A DNA stretch of 32,104 bases. Source: Chara braunii (taxonomy: Eukaryota > Streptophyta > Charophyceae > Charales > Characeae). Position 1 is the stretch's first letter; each line of letters opens with the position of its first letter. Of the stretch, positions 10,746 through 19,195 are shown piece by piece. The DNA is taken from assembly GCA_003427395.1 (NCBI GenBank), contig BFEA01000179.1:1417398-1449501 (forward strand), written 5' to 3'. The notes below the pieces were generated by a model. It saw only the letters and a list, made by a program, of their open reading frames with translations. It searched no databases and was not told the DNA's origin. Made by a program: the position numbers and the translations under genes.

Positions 10746-11829
10746 GAGTGAGACTGGATAGAAGAGAAGAGGAATAAAACGTGTGAGCACCGACAATTTC
10801 AGAGAATTCCTGAGAAAACACATCGTGACGTGCGTTTGCCGAACAATAAATAATTAATTAACGATAATAAATTCCACGGCCGCACTGATCTACAACAGCA
10901 AGATTTCAAAGAACCGAAGAAAAAGAACAAATACAATTATTTCTATTTCTAACTATTGTTGTTCTTTGTCTATCTGTGTGATGACGTCCTAAACAAGAGT
11001 GTACAGGTACCACTTCAAGCCCGTGTGATCAGATACACACACAAGTAAGTACGCACAACACCACAACACAGCAAACGACAAGGTAAGTATGCCAACAATC
11101 AACAGCAAACAATTTGTCAGCACCCTTCTTCCTTCTGCTGAGTCAATGCTTCTCTTACTAGCCACCTGCCTGCCACGTGTCATCCCTGGCGTGCCAACAC
11201 AACAGATTTTGCCACGTCAGCATATGGATATCCAATCAACGAGTGGTGGGGATGCCACGTCAGCAAGTGTGCGTTCTGTCCTTCTCACTTGCCACTTCGT
11301 CACGTCTTGGTGTGATACCGCCGCTTTACCAGCCAATCAGGTCAATGTCGCGTCAGCCAATGGAGCCAATGCCACGTCAGCAGGTGATCGCCACATCAAG
11401 AAGACTAGTATGATGATCCTTCCCCTCCACGTCAGTAATCAACGTCATCATCCAAAGGCCACATCAGCACCTGTTTGGGACCTGGTTGCACGTCAACAAC
11501 CTATGCAGCGTGTAATCGCCACATCAGCAGCCAGGTCCCTGGACGTGGCACATAGTATGCCACGTCAGCATGGGATCGCAACCTCACTATCGCTATCCAG
11601 GCTAACACACGGTCACTCCTGGTCGAGATCCCAACTGCCACGTCAGCAACCTCGTAGGGATGTCCTCTAGCCAGCGAAGTTTGTACCTCGTCAACAACCC
11701 CGACAGTGTTTTCTCGCCAGTGAAGTCCTCTTGCCACGTCATCACCTATTCAACACACGTGTGCTCTACACTTACCTGCGCGCCACCTGGCGCATGCACA
11801 CATGTACAATCGTCGTCATCAGGAGAACT
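10746..11829 (-). other. Element B untranslated leader (primer site to gag)
   Basis: About 1.1 kb between the primer site and the likely gag start, unusually long. The gag-proximal part (10780-11050) is AT-rich and otherwise featureless. The distal part is filled with CCACGTCAGC-like motifs (listed separately). A plus-strand open frame at 11089-11670 is best explained by that repeated motif, not by a gene. Confidence 0.6.
11171..11745 (-). repeat. Interspersed array of TGACGTGGC (ACGT-core) motifs
   Basis: About 12-15 exact or near copies of GCCACGTCAGC on the plus strand (TGCTGACGTGGC on element B's sense strand). They include 11172, 11211, 11254, 11371, 11389, 11427, 11518, 11559, 11638 and 11733, at irregular 18-90 bp spacing. 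TGACGTGG is the plant 'hex'/ACGT-core site bound by bZIP factors. Similar motifs occur inside both B LTRs and A's LTR. Confidence 0.7.
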
Positions 11830-11841
11830 GCTCTGATACCA
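11830..11841 (-). other. Primer binding site for initiator Met-tRNA (element B)
   Basis: On the minus strand TGGTATCAGAGC, the classic complement of the 3' end of tRNA-iMet used by plant LTR retrotransposons. It lies 10 bases inside the 5' LTR border (spacer 11842-11851). Confidence 0.92.
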
Positions 11842-11851
11842 AATTTGAAAT

Positions 11852-12866
11852 TGCAATGAACCGAGATCGTGAAGACAATCGTCAACAATGCAAGCCCAAA
11901 TAAATGTCCATAGGCTGATGATTACTAATAGTCAAAATCGTAACCAGACAGAATGAGATGAGGTAATCATACACAGACGAAGAGAGAGGAGGGAGATGAG
12001 ACAAAGGAGAGGAAAGTACAATGCCCACTCCTGCTTCGNNCTCCCTCCTCGACTACCACCTCAATAATCAATTGTCTGAACGAGTATCCGAAATAGCCGC
12101 AATGTGCCACCTGGCACGTCTAATCAGTCCCACATCAGCACTGGAGCAATGTCGACATGAAGACAGCCAGGTGCGTATCCACGAACTCTCCACAGTCCTG
12201 ATCTCCTCCTGAAGTGACGATGAAACCGAACAGCAATGTCGATCACGTAGTCCCAGCCTTAGAACACTTAGCAATAGCCACGTCAGCCAATCATACGCGT
12301 GGCAGCAGCCATATCAGCGACAGTGCATGGCAGCTGCCACATCAGCATGCCAAGAAGACAGGAGCAAGCCAACCACCATGTCGGACCAGCAGCGCCTCGC
12401 CGAATCACAATGCCCGCGTCGCAACGTCGAGCCAACGTTGAAGTCAACGCGTGAAGTCAGCATCAATGCAAGACAGAATGAATGTCAAAGCCAGGAAGTC
12501 AGCGCTTATGTAACGTTGACGCCGGATCTGGACCCCGGATGCTGCATCCCTCAACCGTCCAGATCTCAATGCAAACGAGGGCCCAGATTGATCTGAAACC
12601 GAATTCCCTTCGGCCTGGATGCTGTCTGGGTACCTGCGCACAACAAGTGAGTGTATCCAACCAAGGGCCTGGGTGCGGTACCTTTGACTCTACAGTTGAC
12701 TTTGACCCTTGAATTTCCTGTGTGCAGCGTTCGGTCACACAACCATTCGCGACAGACTCAAGGCTGGGTGTGTCTTTGTCACACAGCCCAACGCTGGCCA
12801 ACTCAGGTCTATGTTGCCTGGGGCTGAGTTCTGGGCCCCAGGCTACTTCTGAACAGGGTTACTGCA
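11852..12866 (-). repeat. 5' LTR of element B
   Basis: 1,015 bp with TG...CA ends, partner of 4459-5446. It is 27 bp longer, accounted for by an extra GGCAGC(A/T)GCC(A/C)(C/T)ATCAGC unit at about 12301-12346. Two undetermined bases (12039-12040) correspond to GG in the other LTR. Its right border abuts TTCATTG of element A. Confidence 0.93.
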
Positions 12867-12871
12867 TTCAT
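12867..12871. repeat. Target-site duplication, right copy (TTCAT)
   Basis: Differs from the left copy (TTCGT) at one base. Element A's reading frame continues from here into the bases left of 4458, which supports the insertion point. Confidence 0.7.
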
Positions 12872-13352
12872 TGTCCTGACATTCCCTAATAATCACATTT
12901 TTCATTTCTTCTTTGTGAGGAATGCACAGCTCGTATTCAGTTTCATCCATAAAGAAGAGCAATCCACTAGTCATACGACATTCAAGCAAGAGTTCATAAT
13001 TTTTTTGTAGGGTTTGGATGATAGGAGTCCATATAGGATCCCTAACATACCTTTGTCAGATCCGTTCCTTCAACTCTAACCCGGTGTCAAGGTAGGAAAC
13101 AATTGCACCAAAGAAATCAGAGCGCCTAGAAGCATTAACAACAACATTAGATTTTCCTTTAATTGTTTTCAGTTCAAATAAAATGTGTCGATGAATGCAA
13201 ACCATCTCACTAACTTGTCAGAGAGTCGTGGTTGAGTCTTGATCGACTTCAGGGTTGAATGCTCAGAATAAACCGTGAAGTGTCGTCTAAGCAAGTAGTG
13301 TGCCTAAGTGTCGAGCGCTTCAACCAAGGCATACAATTCCCTTTCGTAGGTC
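12867..13352 (-). pseudogene. Element A RNase H end, tether and start of integrase (split from 3202-4458)
   Basis: On the minus strand this begins in RNase H at TYERELYALVEALDT and runs through HYLLRRHFTVYSEHSTL and SDKLVRW. It then degrades by frameshift in the FDFEL-KGKSNVV region and continues as LLFFMDETEYELCIPHKEE and RECQDNE. The last residues are the first half of the integrase zinc-binding domain, where the expected His of ECHD is Gln. The frame continues across B into GDFGFKKTFANVRENF at 4458 and below. RT and everything 5' of RNase H are absent because the sequence switches to element C at about 13352. Confidence 0.82.
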
Positions 13353-15088
13353 AGAATAAGCTTTGGAACATTGGCGTCATTATCTCCTAGGTCGCCACTT
13401 CGAAGTGTACTCAGATTATGAGACACTTCGTTGGCTAAAGACGTAGACCCGGATCACCTAAACTGACTAGGAGGGTTGTGAAAATCGATCAATATGACTT
13501 TGAACTAAAGCCAGTAAAGGGTAAGTATAACGTTGTTGCTGACGCATTGAGTCGAAAATATGACTTCTTCGGTGCTATTATAACGTATTTAGACATAGGC
13601 ACCGATTTACAAGATAAGATTAGGAATGCTTATTCCACTGATCCTGTTTATGGCGCTATGCTGAAACGTGTTCAAAAAGCGCCACAAGAGTTTCCTAACT
13701 ATTGAGTAACCCACGGACTGTTGTTTGAAATAACTGATGTGCATGATAGGCTTTGTATTCCAAACAAGGAAGAGATCAAAAGTGTAATCTTAGGGGAATG
13801 CCATGATACTGAAGGCTATTTCGGGTGGAGAAAAACCTACGCTAATCTTTTGCGTTCTTACACCTGGCCGCGAATGAAACCTGATTGTATTGCATATGTG
13901 CAAGGTTGTCAGGTGTGCCAACGGAACAAAAGCACCACACAACCTCCCCTTGGTCTATTGAAGCCTTTGCCTATCCCAACAGGTCCTGGCGACTCTGTGT
14001 CCATAGATTTCATGGAGGTGAAAAGCAGGAATGGAAAAAGCCAAGTTATTGTAATCGTTGATAGATTCAGCAAGTTTGTTGTTTTCGTAGCATTGTCTGC
14101 GGAAGCTAAAACTGACTTAGTAATTCGGAAATTCTTTAACCACTAGGTAAAGGACTATTGTCATCCCTAGACTATCGTTAGTGACAGAGACTCTCGATTC
14201 ACTACTGAACATTGGCAACAACAAATGAATGTCTACGACTCTAAACTGACAATGTCATCAGGCCGACACCCTGAGACAAATGGGCAAACCGAGTAAATGA
14301 ACAAGATTTTGCAGCAGACACTGCATATGTACATTCATCCCGATCAGATTGACTGGGATGAACATTTGCCCAAAGTTGCTAGTGCCAATAATAACTCTGT
14401 GCACTTGTCCACTTGCAGAACTCCGATGGAGTTACATTTGGGATGGAGTCCTCGAAGACCTATAGAGTGTCTAAACCCGGATAGAGCACATAAACTTCTG
14501 CCAGGCACAAGAGAGTTCGCAGTGCAATATCAGAAAGATTTAGAAAAGGTAAAAGAGAACATAAAAAAAGCGCAGCATCAAATGATTGAACAGGCCAATA
14601 AGCACAGGAGACCTCCTCAGTTTACTGTAGGTGATATGGTTTGGGTAAAATCGAAGGAATTTATCCCGGAGGAAAACATCTCTCAGAAATTGTTGCCTGC
14701 CTAAAGAGGACCGCGGCAAGTATTGGATGTGATAGGGGATGTCGATGGACCCGCCTACGTTATTGAGATACCTCCACACTTGCATACCTACCCGGTGTTC
14801 CACGCATCAAAGCTCTTACCTTGTGTAACTAACGAACTGTTTCCCAGTCGAAGATCAACAATTCCTCCAAGTATGGATGGGAAATTTGATGTTGATAAGA
14901 TCGTTGCTGAAAGTACTATCCAGACTGGACGCAGAGGTAGACCTCACCGGCAATATAAAGTCAGATTTGCCTATCAAGATCCAAGTGAAGACCGTTGGTT
15001 TAGTAGAGAAGAGCTGATTGAAACTGCACCAAACATAGTATCTTACTTTGAAATAGCAAGAAGAGGTGTCAATATTGTGGACAGATAA
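13353..15088 (+). pseudogene. Element C: RNase H end, integrase and chromodomain-like tail (5'-truncated, several stops)
   Basis: 3' half of a third related Ty3/gypsy pol, on the plus strand. It starts inside RNase H at ALEHWRHYLLGRHFEVYSDYETLRWLK (13361 on), has a TAG after LKT, and resumes as FELKPVKGKYNVVADALSRK. Integrase shows GECHD, with Tyr replacing the second zinc-binding His (GYFGW), and CQVCQRNK. The first Asp is in SIDFMEV, the second in IVSDRDSRF, and the Glu in TNGQTE. Stops: TAG at 14144, TAG near 14170, TAA at 14294 immediately after the catalytic Glu where A and B have a Gln codon, and TAA at 14702 after KLLPA. The C-terminal frame 14723-15088 has HASKLLP, GRRGRPHRQYKVRF and EDRWFSREEL...IVSYFE, a chromodomain-like fold. 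No gag, protease or RT is present. Confidence 0.87.
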
Positions 15089-15111
15089 GAACTTTCTCAG
15101 AGGACCTCGAA

Positions 15112-15133
15112 ATTAGGCCGGCCAGAGTAAAAA
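15112..15133 (+). other. Candidate polypurine tract of element C
   Basis: TAGGCCGGCCAGAGTAAAAA followed by TG, shortly after the pol stop. Position and the GGCCGG core match the equivalent sites of A and B. It would place the start of C's 3' LTR at 15134. Confidence 0.4.
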
Positions 15134-15249
15134 TGCCTTTACGAATTATACCTCAGATGAATGCCCCAACCGTGAGGGGTTCTGTCGGCCAGAACTTGAA
15201 TTCACGAGCTGCAACCCAAAAAACAAACTTCCTGACGCAAATGTCACAT

Positions 15250-15594
15250 CCTAGCAGGGCCATTCATCCCCTGCAGCACCCAGGTGACTGTGGTGCCTAT
15301 TAGGCCTCCCGACAGGGGTGCGATCGAGGATGAAGACCCTGAGCTCGCGGGGGTTGAACCGAGCCGCAGGCACACAGGTAGCACCAGTCCTAGGTGATAC
15401 TGGCGGTGCGTGTGTGTGGGTGGCTAAAGTTGCTTCCTCTGACCCTCTTGAGCCGTGCCTTGAGTGATTCTGTGTGTGGGTGAGGCCACCACGCCGACGG
15501 GTTGGCTGAACCTGGTGCGTGCAGCCTCCCAGCGGCTCCCCGATCAGAGTTGAATCCTCGACACCTCCACAACCCTTTGAAAAAAAAAAAAAAA
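15250..15594 (+). repeat. Poly-A-tailed SINE-like segment (tentative)
   Basis: GC-rich sequence ending in a 15-base A run (15580-15594). About 80 bases before the tail, TGGCTGAACCTGG (15502) resembles a pol III A box, and GAGTTGAATCCTCG (15547) resembles a B box, at tRNA-like spacing. There is no clear target duplication and no second copy in the window. It could equally be ordinary LTR sequence with an A run. Confidence 0.28.
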
Positions 15595-15910
15595 GTCGTT
15601 TTGAACAGTCACAAACAGGTCCTGCACGAACAGGTATTGGACAGACTTTTCTAGACTGAGTTAGGGTCATGTCTCCTCGATGGAAAGTCATGTGTATTCG
15701 GCAATGAGTCAAGCCACAGTCCCAGTTCAGTCCTAATCCCACGAGTCAGTCCTGATTCAAACCAAGAGTCCAAAAGACAGGCCCGATGGCCCAAAGCAGC
15801 AACAGGCCATGGGAAAAGATATTGGGACACACACTTTGCAACAACAGGTACTGGGCAGGAGTCCCAGACACTTGAGGCAGAGTGCAGGCCACGCCAGGCC
15901 AGTCCAGCAC

Positions 15911-15916
15911 TATAAA
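15911..15916 (+). promoter_or_regulatory. Candidate LTR TATA box
   Basis: TATAAA in CCAGCAC-TATAAA-GGACCGGCC. It is the plus-strand counterpart of the minus-strand boxes at 971-980 and 17295-17300, consistent with C's plus orientation. Confidence 0.45.
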
Positions 15917-16833
15917 GGACCGGCCAGACTCCCATTTGGACAGATGCTTACTCCGCATGAGAGTGCGGAAGTGTCGTGGCACTTGTGCGCTAGACATGTG
16001 TGAGCTGCGCTAGGCTAAAGAGCAGCACTATGTGAGAGGAAGAGAAGTGAGGGATGGCCAGAGGGAAGGCAGCCATAGCTGCCCCAACGCTAGTTAGTAT
16101 ACTAGTAGAGATAGTTAGTAGGAGACACTAGTGCGTAGTATTCAAGGTAGATCCTCGTGTGATAGGGAGTGTGCATGCATGATGAGTATGAATAGACCAG
16201 GACTATAGACATAGAGGGAGAGAGAGAAGAAAACAGACAAGAGACGGGGAGGAGTGAGCTATGGTCACACTTACCTGTTGAGCGTTGTTCTTGACGTTTG
16301 GCAGCTGGTGCTGGGAACACATGTTTGTTGAAGAAGACTTGTAACTCTGTATTACATGCCCCATTGGGCGATGTACATATAAACAGAGGATCTGCAATAC
16401 GATAAAGAGGACTGAATGGACAATGCAGTGCAAGTGGAATCTCAACAAGCAATGTGCATTCCGATGCATACAAAAATGGTGTTTTATAGCGCAGTGGAAG
16501 ATTTAGATACAAGTCCTGACCTGACCGGGACTGACCTCTTTCACGTAGTACAAGATAGCGAAGCAGAATGCTAGAATACTAATGACTAGCCCAATCAATG
16601 TTTCAACGCAGACCAAACAAACATCATGCTCATCACAAGGTGTGAAGGGGCCTGGCGCTATACACAGGAAAGAGGCGCCAGGTCCAGACATACAAAGACG
16701 AAGAGGAGGGGATCAGGCGAAGAAGAGGAAGGGGGAGATGGGAAAGTCGTCAACACCAAGTCTCGTTACAAGTCCCCAATAATCCCTCTTCAAAATGTCT
16801 AAAGTCCAACGTCGAGTCTGGATCCAAATGTCA

Positions 16834-16838
<5 letters not shown>

Positions 16839-16893
<55 letters not shown>
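16839..16893. repeat. (CT)n microsatellite in D's LTR
   Basis: A 55-base CT run. The homologous LTR-like repeat at the window start has CT plus GC in the same place (454-524). Confidence 0.95.
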
Positions 16894-16896
<3 letters not shown>

Positions 16897-17294
16897 GTCT
16901 GCTGATGCAGTGAAGTCAGATAGCAAGAGGGTGAGAAGGAGATGGACTGAGAAGAGGAAGAAGAACAACTCTCTCTCTCATGTGCCAGGTACTAACCAGT
17001 GAAGATGGCGCCGTGCTGCAGGTACCTCGAAGACGAAGCTGGAGCAATGGCGCTGCAGGTAAGTCCCTCTGGCCTCCGCCCAATCTCTCTCTCTCTAGTA
17101 CTACTCTAGCTGCTATGGCGCCCAACGCTGAAGACTACAGCTAACGCTACTGCTAACGCTGCTACTACTCCTGCAGCGCTCTTCCAGAGTGCTGCTGCCG
17201 AATCCTGAAGACTACCTCCTGCCTCCTGAACTGCATATGAAGTGCCTGGGAAGTACCTAGGAACTACCTGCCTGCGTGCAGGGCCGGCCAGTCC

Positions 17295-17300
17295 TATATA
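17295..17300 (-). promoter_or_regulatory. Candidate TATA box of D's LTR
   Basis: The minus strand reads CCAACACTATATAGGACTGGCC, about 375 bases inside the LTR. That is a plausible U3/R boundary. Confidence 0.5.
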
Positions 17301-17487
17301 GTGTTGGCCCATCTAGGAGGCTGCCCTTGCCAATGCCGAAACGTGCCAGACCCTGGCGTTGAAGCTCAACCAGGGGTTGTCTTGAAAACAGGCCCGAAAT
17401 GGCCTGTGCTAAAACCCTGGTTTGTTACCTGAGTTTCAGGGCAGGTCGAACCGACAAGGGCCAGACAATTGCCCTTAGTTTCAGGCT

Positions 17488-17645
17488 GAAAAGACTCAGG
17501 GTCGGAAAGGCCCTGATTTAGCCTGAAACGACACAGGGCCTGCAGGCCCTTGTTTTCAGGCTTTCAGGTTGAAACGACACAGGGCTTGTAGGCCTTGTTT
17601 TCCGACTTTTGGCCTGAAAACGTCACGGGCCTGGAAATGGCCCGT
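17488..17645 (-). repeat. Four diverged 37-46 bp U3 repeats
   Basis: GAAA(A)CGACACAGGGC...GGCC(C)TTGTTTTC units begin near 17488, 17525, 17571 and 17615. The second contains a perfect 16-bp palindrome, AGGGCCTGCAGGCCCT (17535-17550). Tandem U3 repeats upstream of a TATA box often act as LTR enhancers; that role is inference here. Confidence 0.7.
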
Positions 17646-17674
17646 GCAGCCTGTTGCAGGCGCAGCATGTAACA

Positions 17675-17688
17675 CCCCCCCCCTCCTT
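17675..17688 (-). other. Polypurine tract of element D
   Basis: AAGGAGGGGGGGGG on the sense strand abuts the LTR start TGTTACATGC and lies immediately after the pol stop codon (17687-17689). It is a textbook plus-strand primer. Confidence 0.88.
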
Positions 17689-19175
17689 ATGAAGTCAAGC
17701 CGGGTCGAGGGCGAAGCTGACGATCTGAAGGTGGAACCTGGATGCGGGTGCGACGTGCAGCCGAAGATACCGGCTTGCCTTGCATTTTGCGTTCGTAGCG
17801 TGCGAGAACATCAGGAGTTGTTGCTTGGAGTTTCGCACGGGTCAACCAACGGTCAGCTTTGTGAATGTAGTACGCAAAATGTACCAAGTACTCGGTTGGC
17901 CTGTTGTCGTAGCGTTGCTGGGAGATGATGTCGCCGACCTCCTGAAAGCCGTCCATAAAGGGGGGGTCTTGCGAACGTCGCCAGGGAAAATCGTCATGTT
18001 CTGCTGGCGTGTAAAGAGCCAACTTGGAGCAATGAAAGACTGGGTAGACGGGCAAGTGGGCGGGTACCTTAATAGTGAAGGAATGTCCCTCGGGTGCATC
18101 CCCAGTGGGTGGCACGATCGGCCAGGGCCCCATCCATTTCGGGAGGAGCTTGTGAGAGATATCTTGTTCAAGGCTGAATTCCGCGGCGGAAACCCAAACG
18201 AGATCGCCGGCGCGGAGTGGGCAAGGAATACGCTGGCGATTGGCCTGTTACCTCATGCGTTGCTGCGTCTTGGCCATCTGATCACGTGCCTTGACAAGTA
18301 GCTCTTGCATCCGACGCAAGAATAGAAGATTGTCGTCGCTCTCGACCGTACGTGGAATGATTGTGTCCAATGGCGAAGTGACCGACGAGCCGTGCTCGAA
18401 CTCGAAGGGCAACATCCCGATAGCTGGGTGGATGGACGAGTTGTAGGCCAACTTGACATCCGACAGCCGCTCAACCCAATCCTTCTCGTCGAGGTGGATA
18501 AGAGTGCGAACGAGAACCTGTGCAATCTGATACGCCCTCTCCGTTTGGCCATCGGTTTGGGGGTGGCAAGCCGAACTTGGCTTGAGAGATGAGCCCCATC
18601 GTTTGATGAACGCCAACCAAAAATCAGACATGAACCGAGTGTCACGGTCGCAGACGATTTCCTTGGGGTAACCCTTGGTTCGAATCCAACCAGCATAAAG
18701 AACCTCGGCCAACTCCGGTGCCTTGGCATGATAGCGGCAAGGCAAAAACATGGCGAACTTGGTGAGTCGGTCGACCACCGTCAGCATCCCATCCACGCCG
18801 GTCTTGTGCTCGGGGAACGGGCCAGTAATGTCCATGGCAATCGGCTTCCCTTCGCCGCAAGGGGATCAGTAATAGTCGCAACTCGCCGTATGAACGATGG
18901 TTGTGGGATTTGCAGCGTCAGCAAACCTCGCATGACTCGCAATAGCGTGTGACGTCGCCGAGAAGGCCGGGCCACCAAAATCGCTCGCGAAGTGGGCCAA
19001 TCATGCGATTGACTCCAAAGTGTCCGGTGGCGGGAGCATCGTGGAACTCGCCAAAAAGCCGTGTACGCAAGTGAGGGTCACTCGGTACGCAAAGAAGGTC
19101 CTTCCCCCGTGTGTGGACAAGCAAATACCCCTCTTGGATCCCGTAGTGAGACGGCGCCGGATAGGAGAGGAGCAA
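17687..19175 (-). pseudogene. Element D integrase and C-terminal chromodomain (broken by stops)
   Basis: The HHCC zinc-binding domain is complete (EFHD, GHFG, CESCEVC; 19175-18918) and is followed directly by a TGA. The catalytic core 18835-18248 is open: Asp in MDITGPF, Asp in IVCDRDTRF and Glu in TDGQTERA, with 35 residues between the last two, the DD(35)E spacing. A TAA at 18248 interrupts the QANRQR stretch. The same frame then continues through GDLVWVSAAEFSLEQD, HKLLPKWMGPWPI and a chromodomain, EYLVHFAYYIHKADRWL...VLARYE, to the stop at 17687. Chromodomains of this kind direct chromoviruses to particular chromatin. With only a few stops and one or two frame changes, this is the best preserved integrase in the window. 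Confidence 0.9.
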
Positions 19176-19195
19176 TTCGCGTACTTGTCGCGAAA

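Larger units (their letters stand above)
4459..12866 (-). mobile_element. Element B: full-length Ty3/gypsy (chromovirus-like) retrotransposon nested in element A
   Basis: An 8,408-bp minus-strand LTR retrotransposon. The order along its sense strand is: 5' LTR 12866-11852, iMet primer site 11841-11830, long leader, gag 10745-9000, protease 8809-8309, RT 8092-7605, RNase H 7599-6745, integrase plus degenerate chromodomain 6770-5488, polypurine tract, and 3' LTR 5446-4459. The order PR-RT-RH-IN is diagnostic of Ty3/gypsy (Metaviridae). Every coding domain carries at least one lesion, so the copy is non-autonomous. The LTRs are visibly similar but differ at scattered sites and by a 27-bp length difference, so the insertion is not very recent. 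Confidence 0.93.
15134..16347 (+). repeat. Probable 3' LTR region of element C
   Basis: Begins TGCCTTTACG after the candidate polypurine tract. It contains a plus-strand TATAAA at 15911 in the CAGCACTATA...GGCC context shared with the other LTR-like repeats. No second copy exists in the window and the right border is unresolved, so the assignment rests on position. The stretch also includes a SINE-like insert (15250-15594) and ends where D's LTR begins. Apparent open frames here (such as 15251-15742, minus) show no recognisable protein. Confidence 0.4.
16348..17674 (-). repeat. 3' LTR of element D
   Basis: 1,327 bp. On the sense strand it starts TGTTACATGC (17674) right after the polypurine tract and ends GGGGCATGTAATACA (16348), so it has inverted TGTTACATGC/GCATGTAA-ACA ends. 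It contains four U3 repeats, a TATA box at 17295-17300, a (CT)n block, and an 8-bp hairpin (16651-16658 with 16675-16682). Its last 205 bp (16348-16558) match 31804-32010 closely, after which the two diverge abruptly. Confidence 0.75.

Noticed and set aside
11089-11670. 193-residue plus-strand open frame opposite B's leader
   Set aside because: Its repeated ATSA/PRQ peptides come from the recurring GCCACGTCAGCA motif, and it runs antisense to element B.
11171-11745. CRISPR-like array of short repeats
   Set aside because: Motif spacing is irregular, repeats are about 10 bp, and the context is a eukaryotic retrotransposon leader.
15251-15742. 163-residue minus-strand open frame
   Set aside because: It reads through the SINE-like, poly-A-tailed segment and shows no protein motif.
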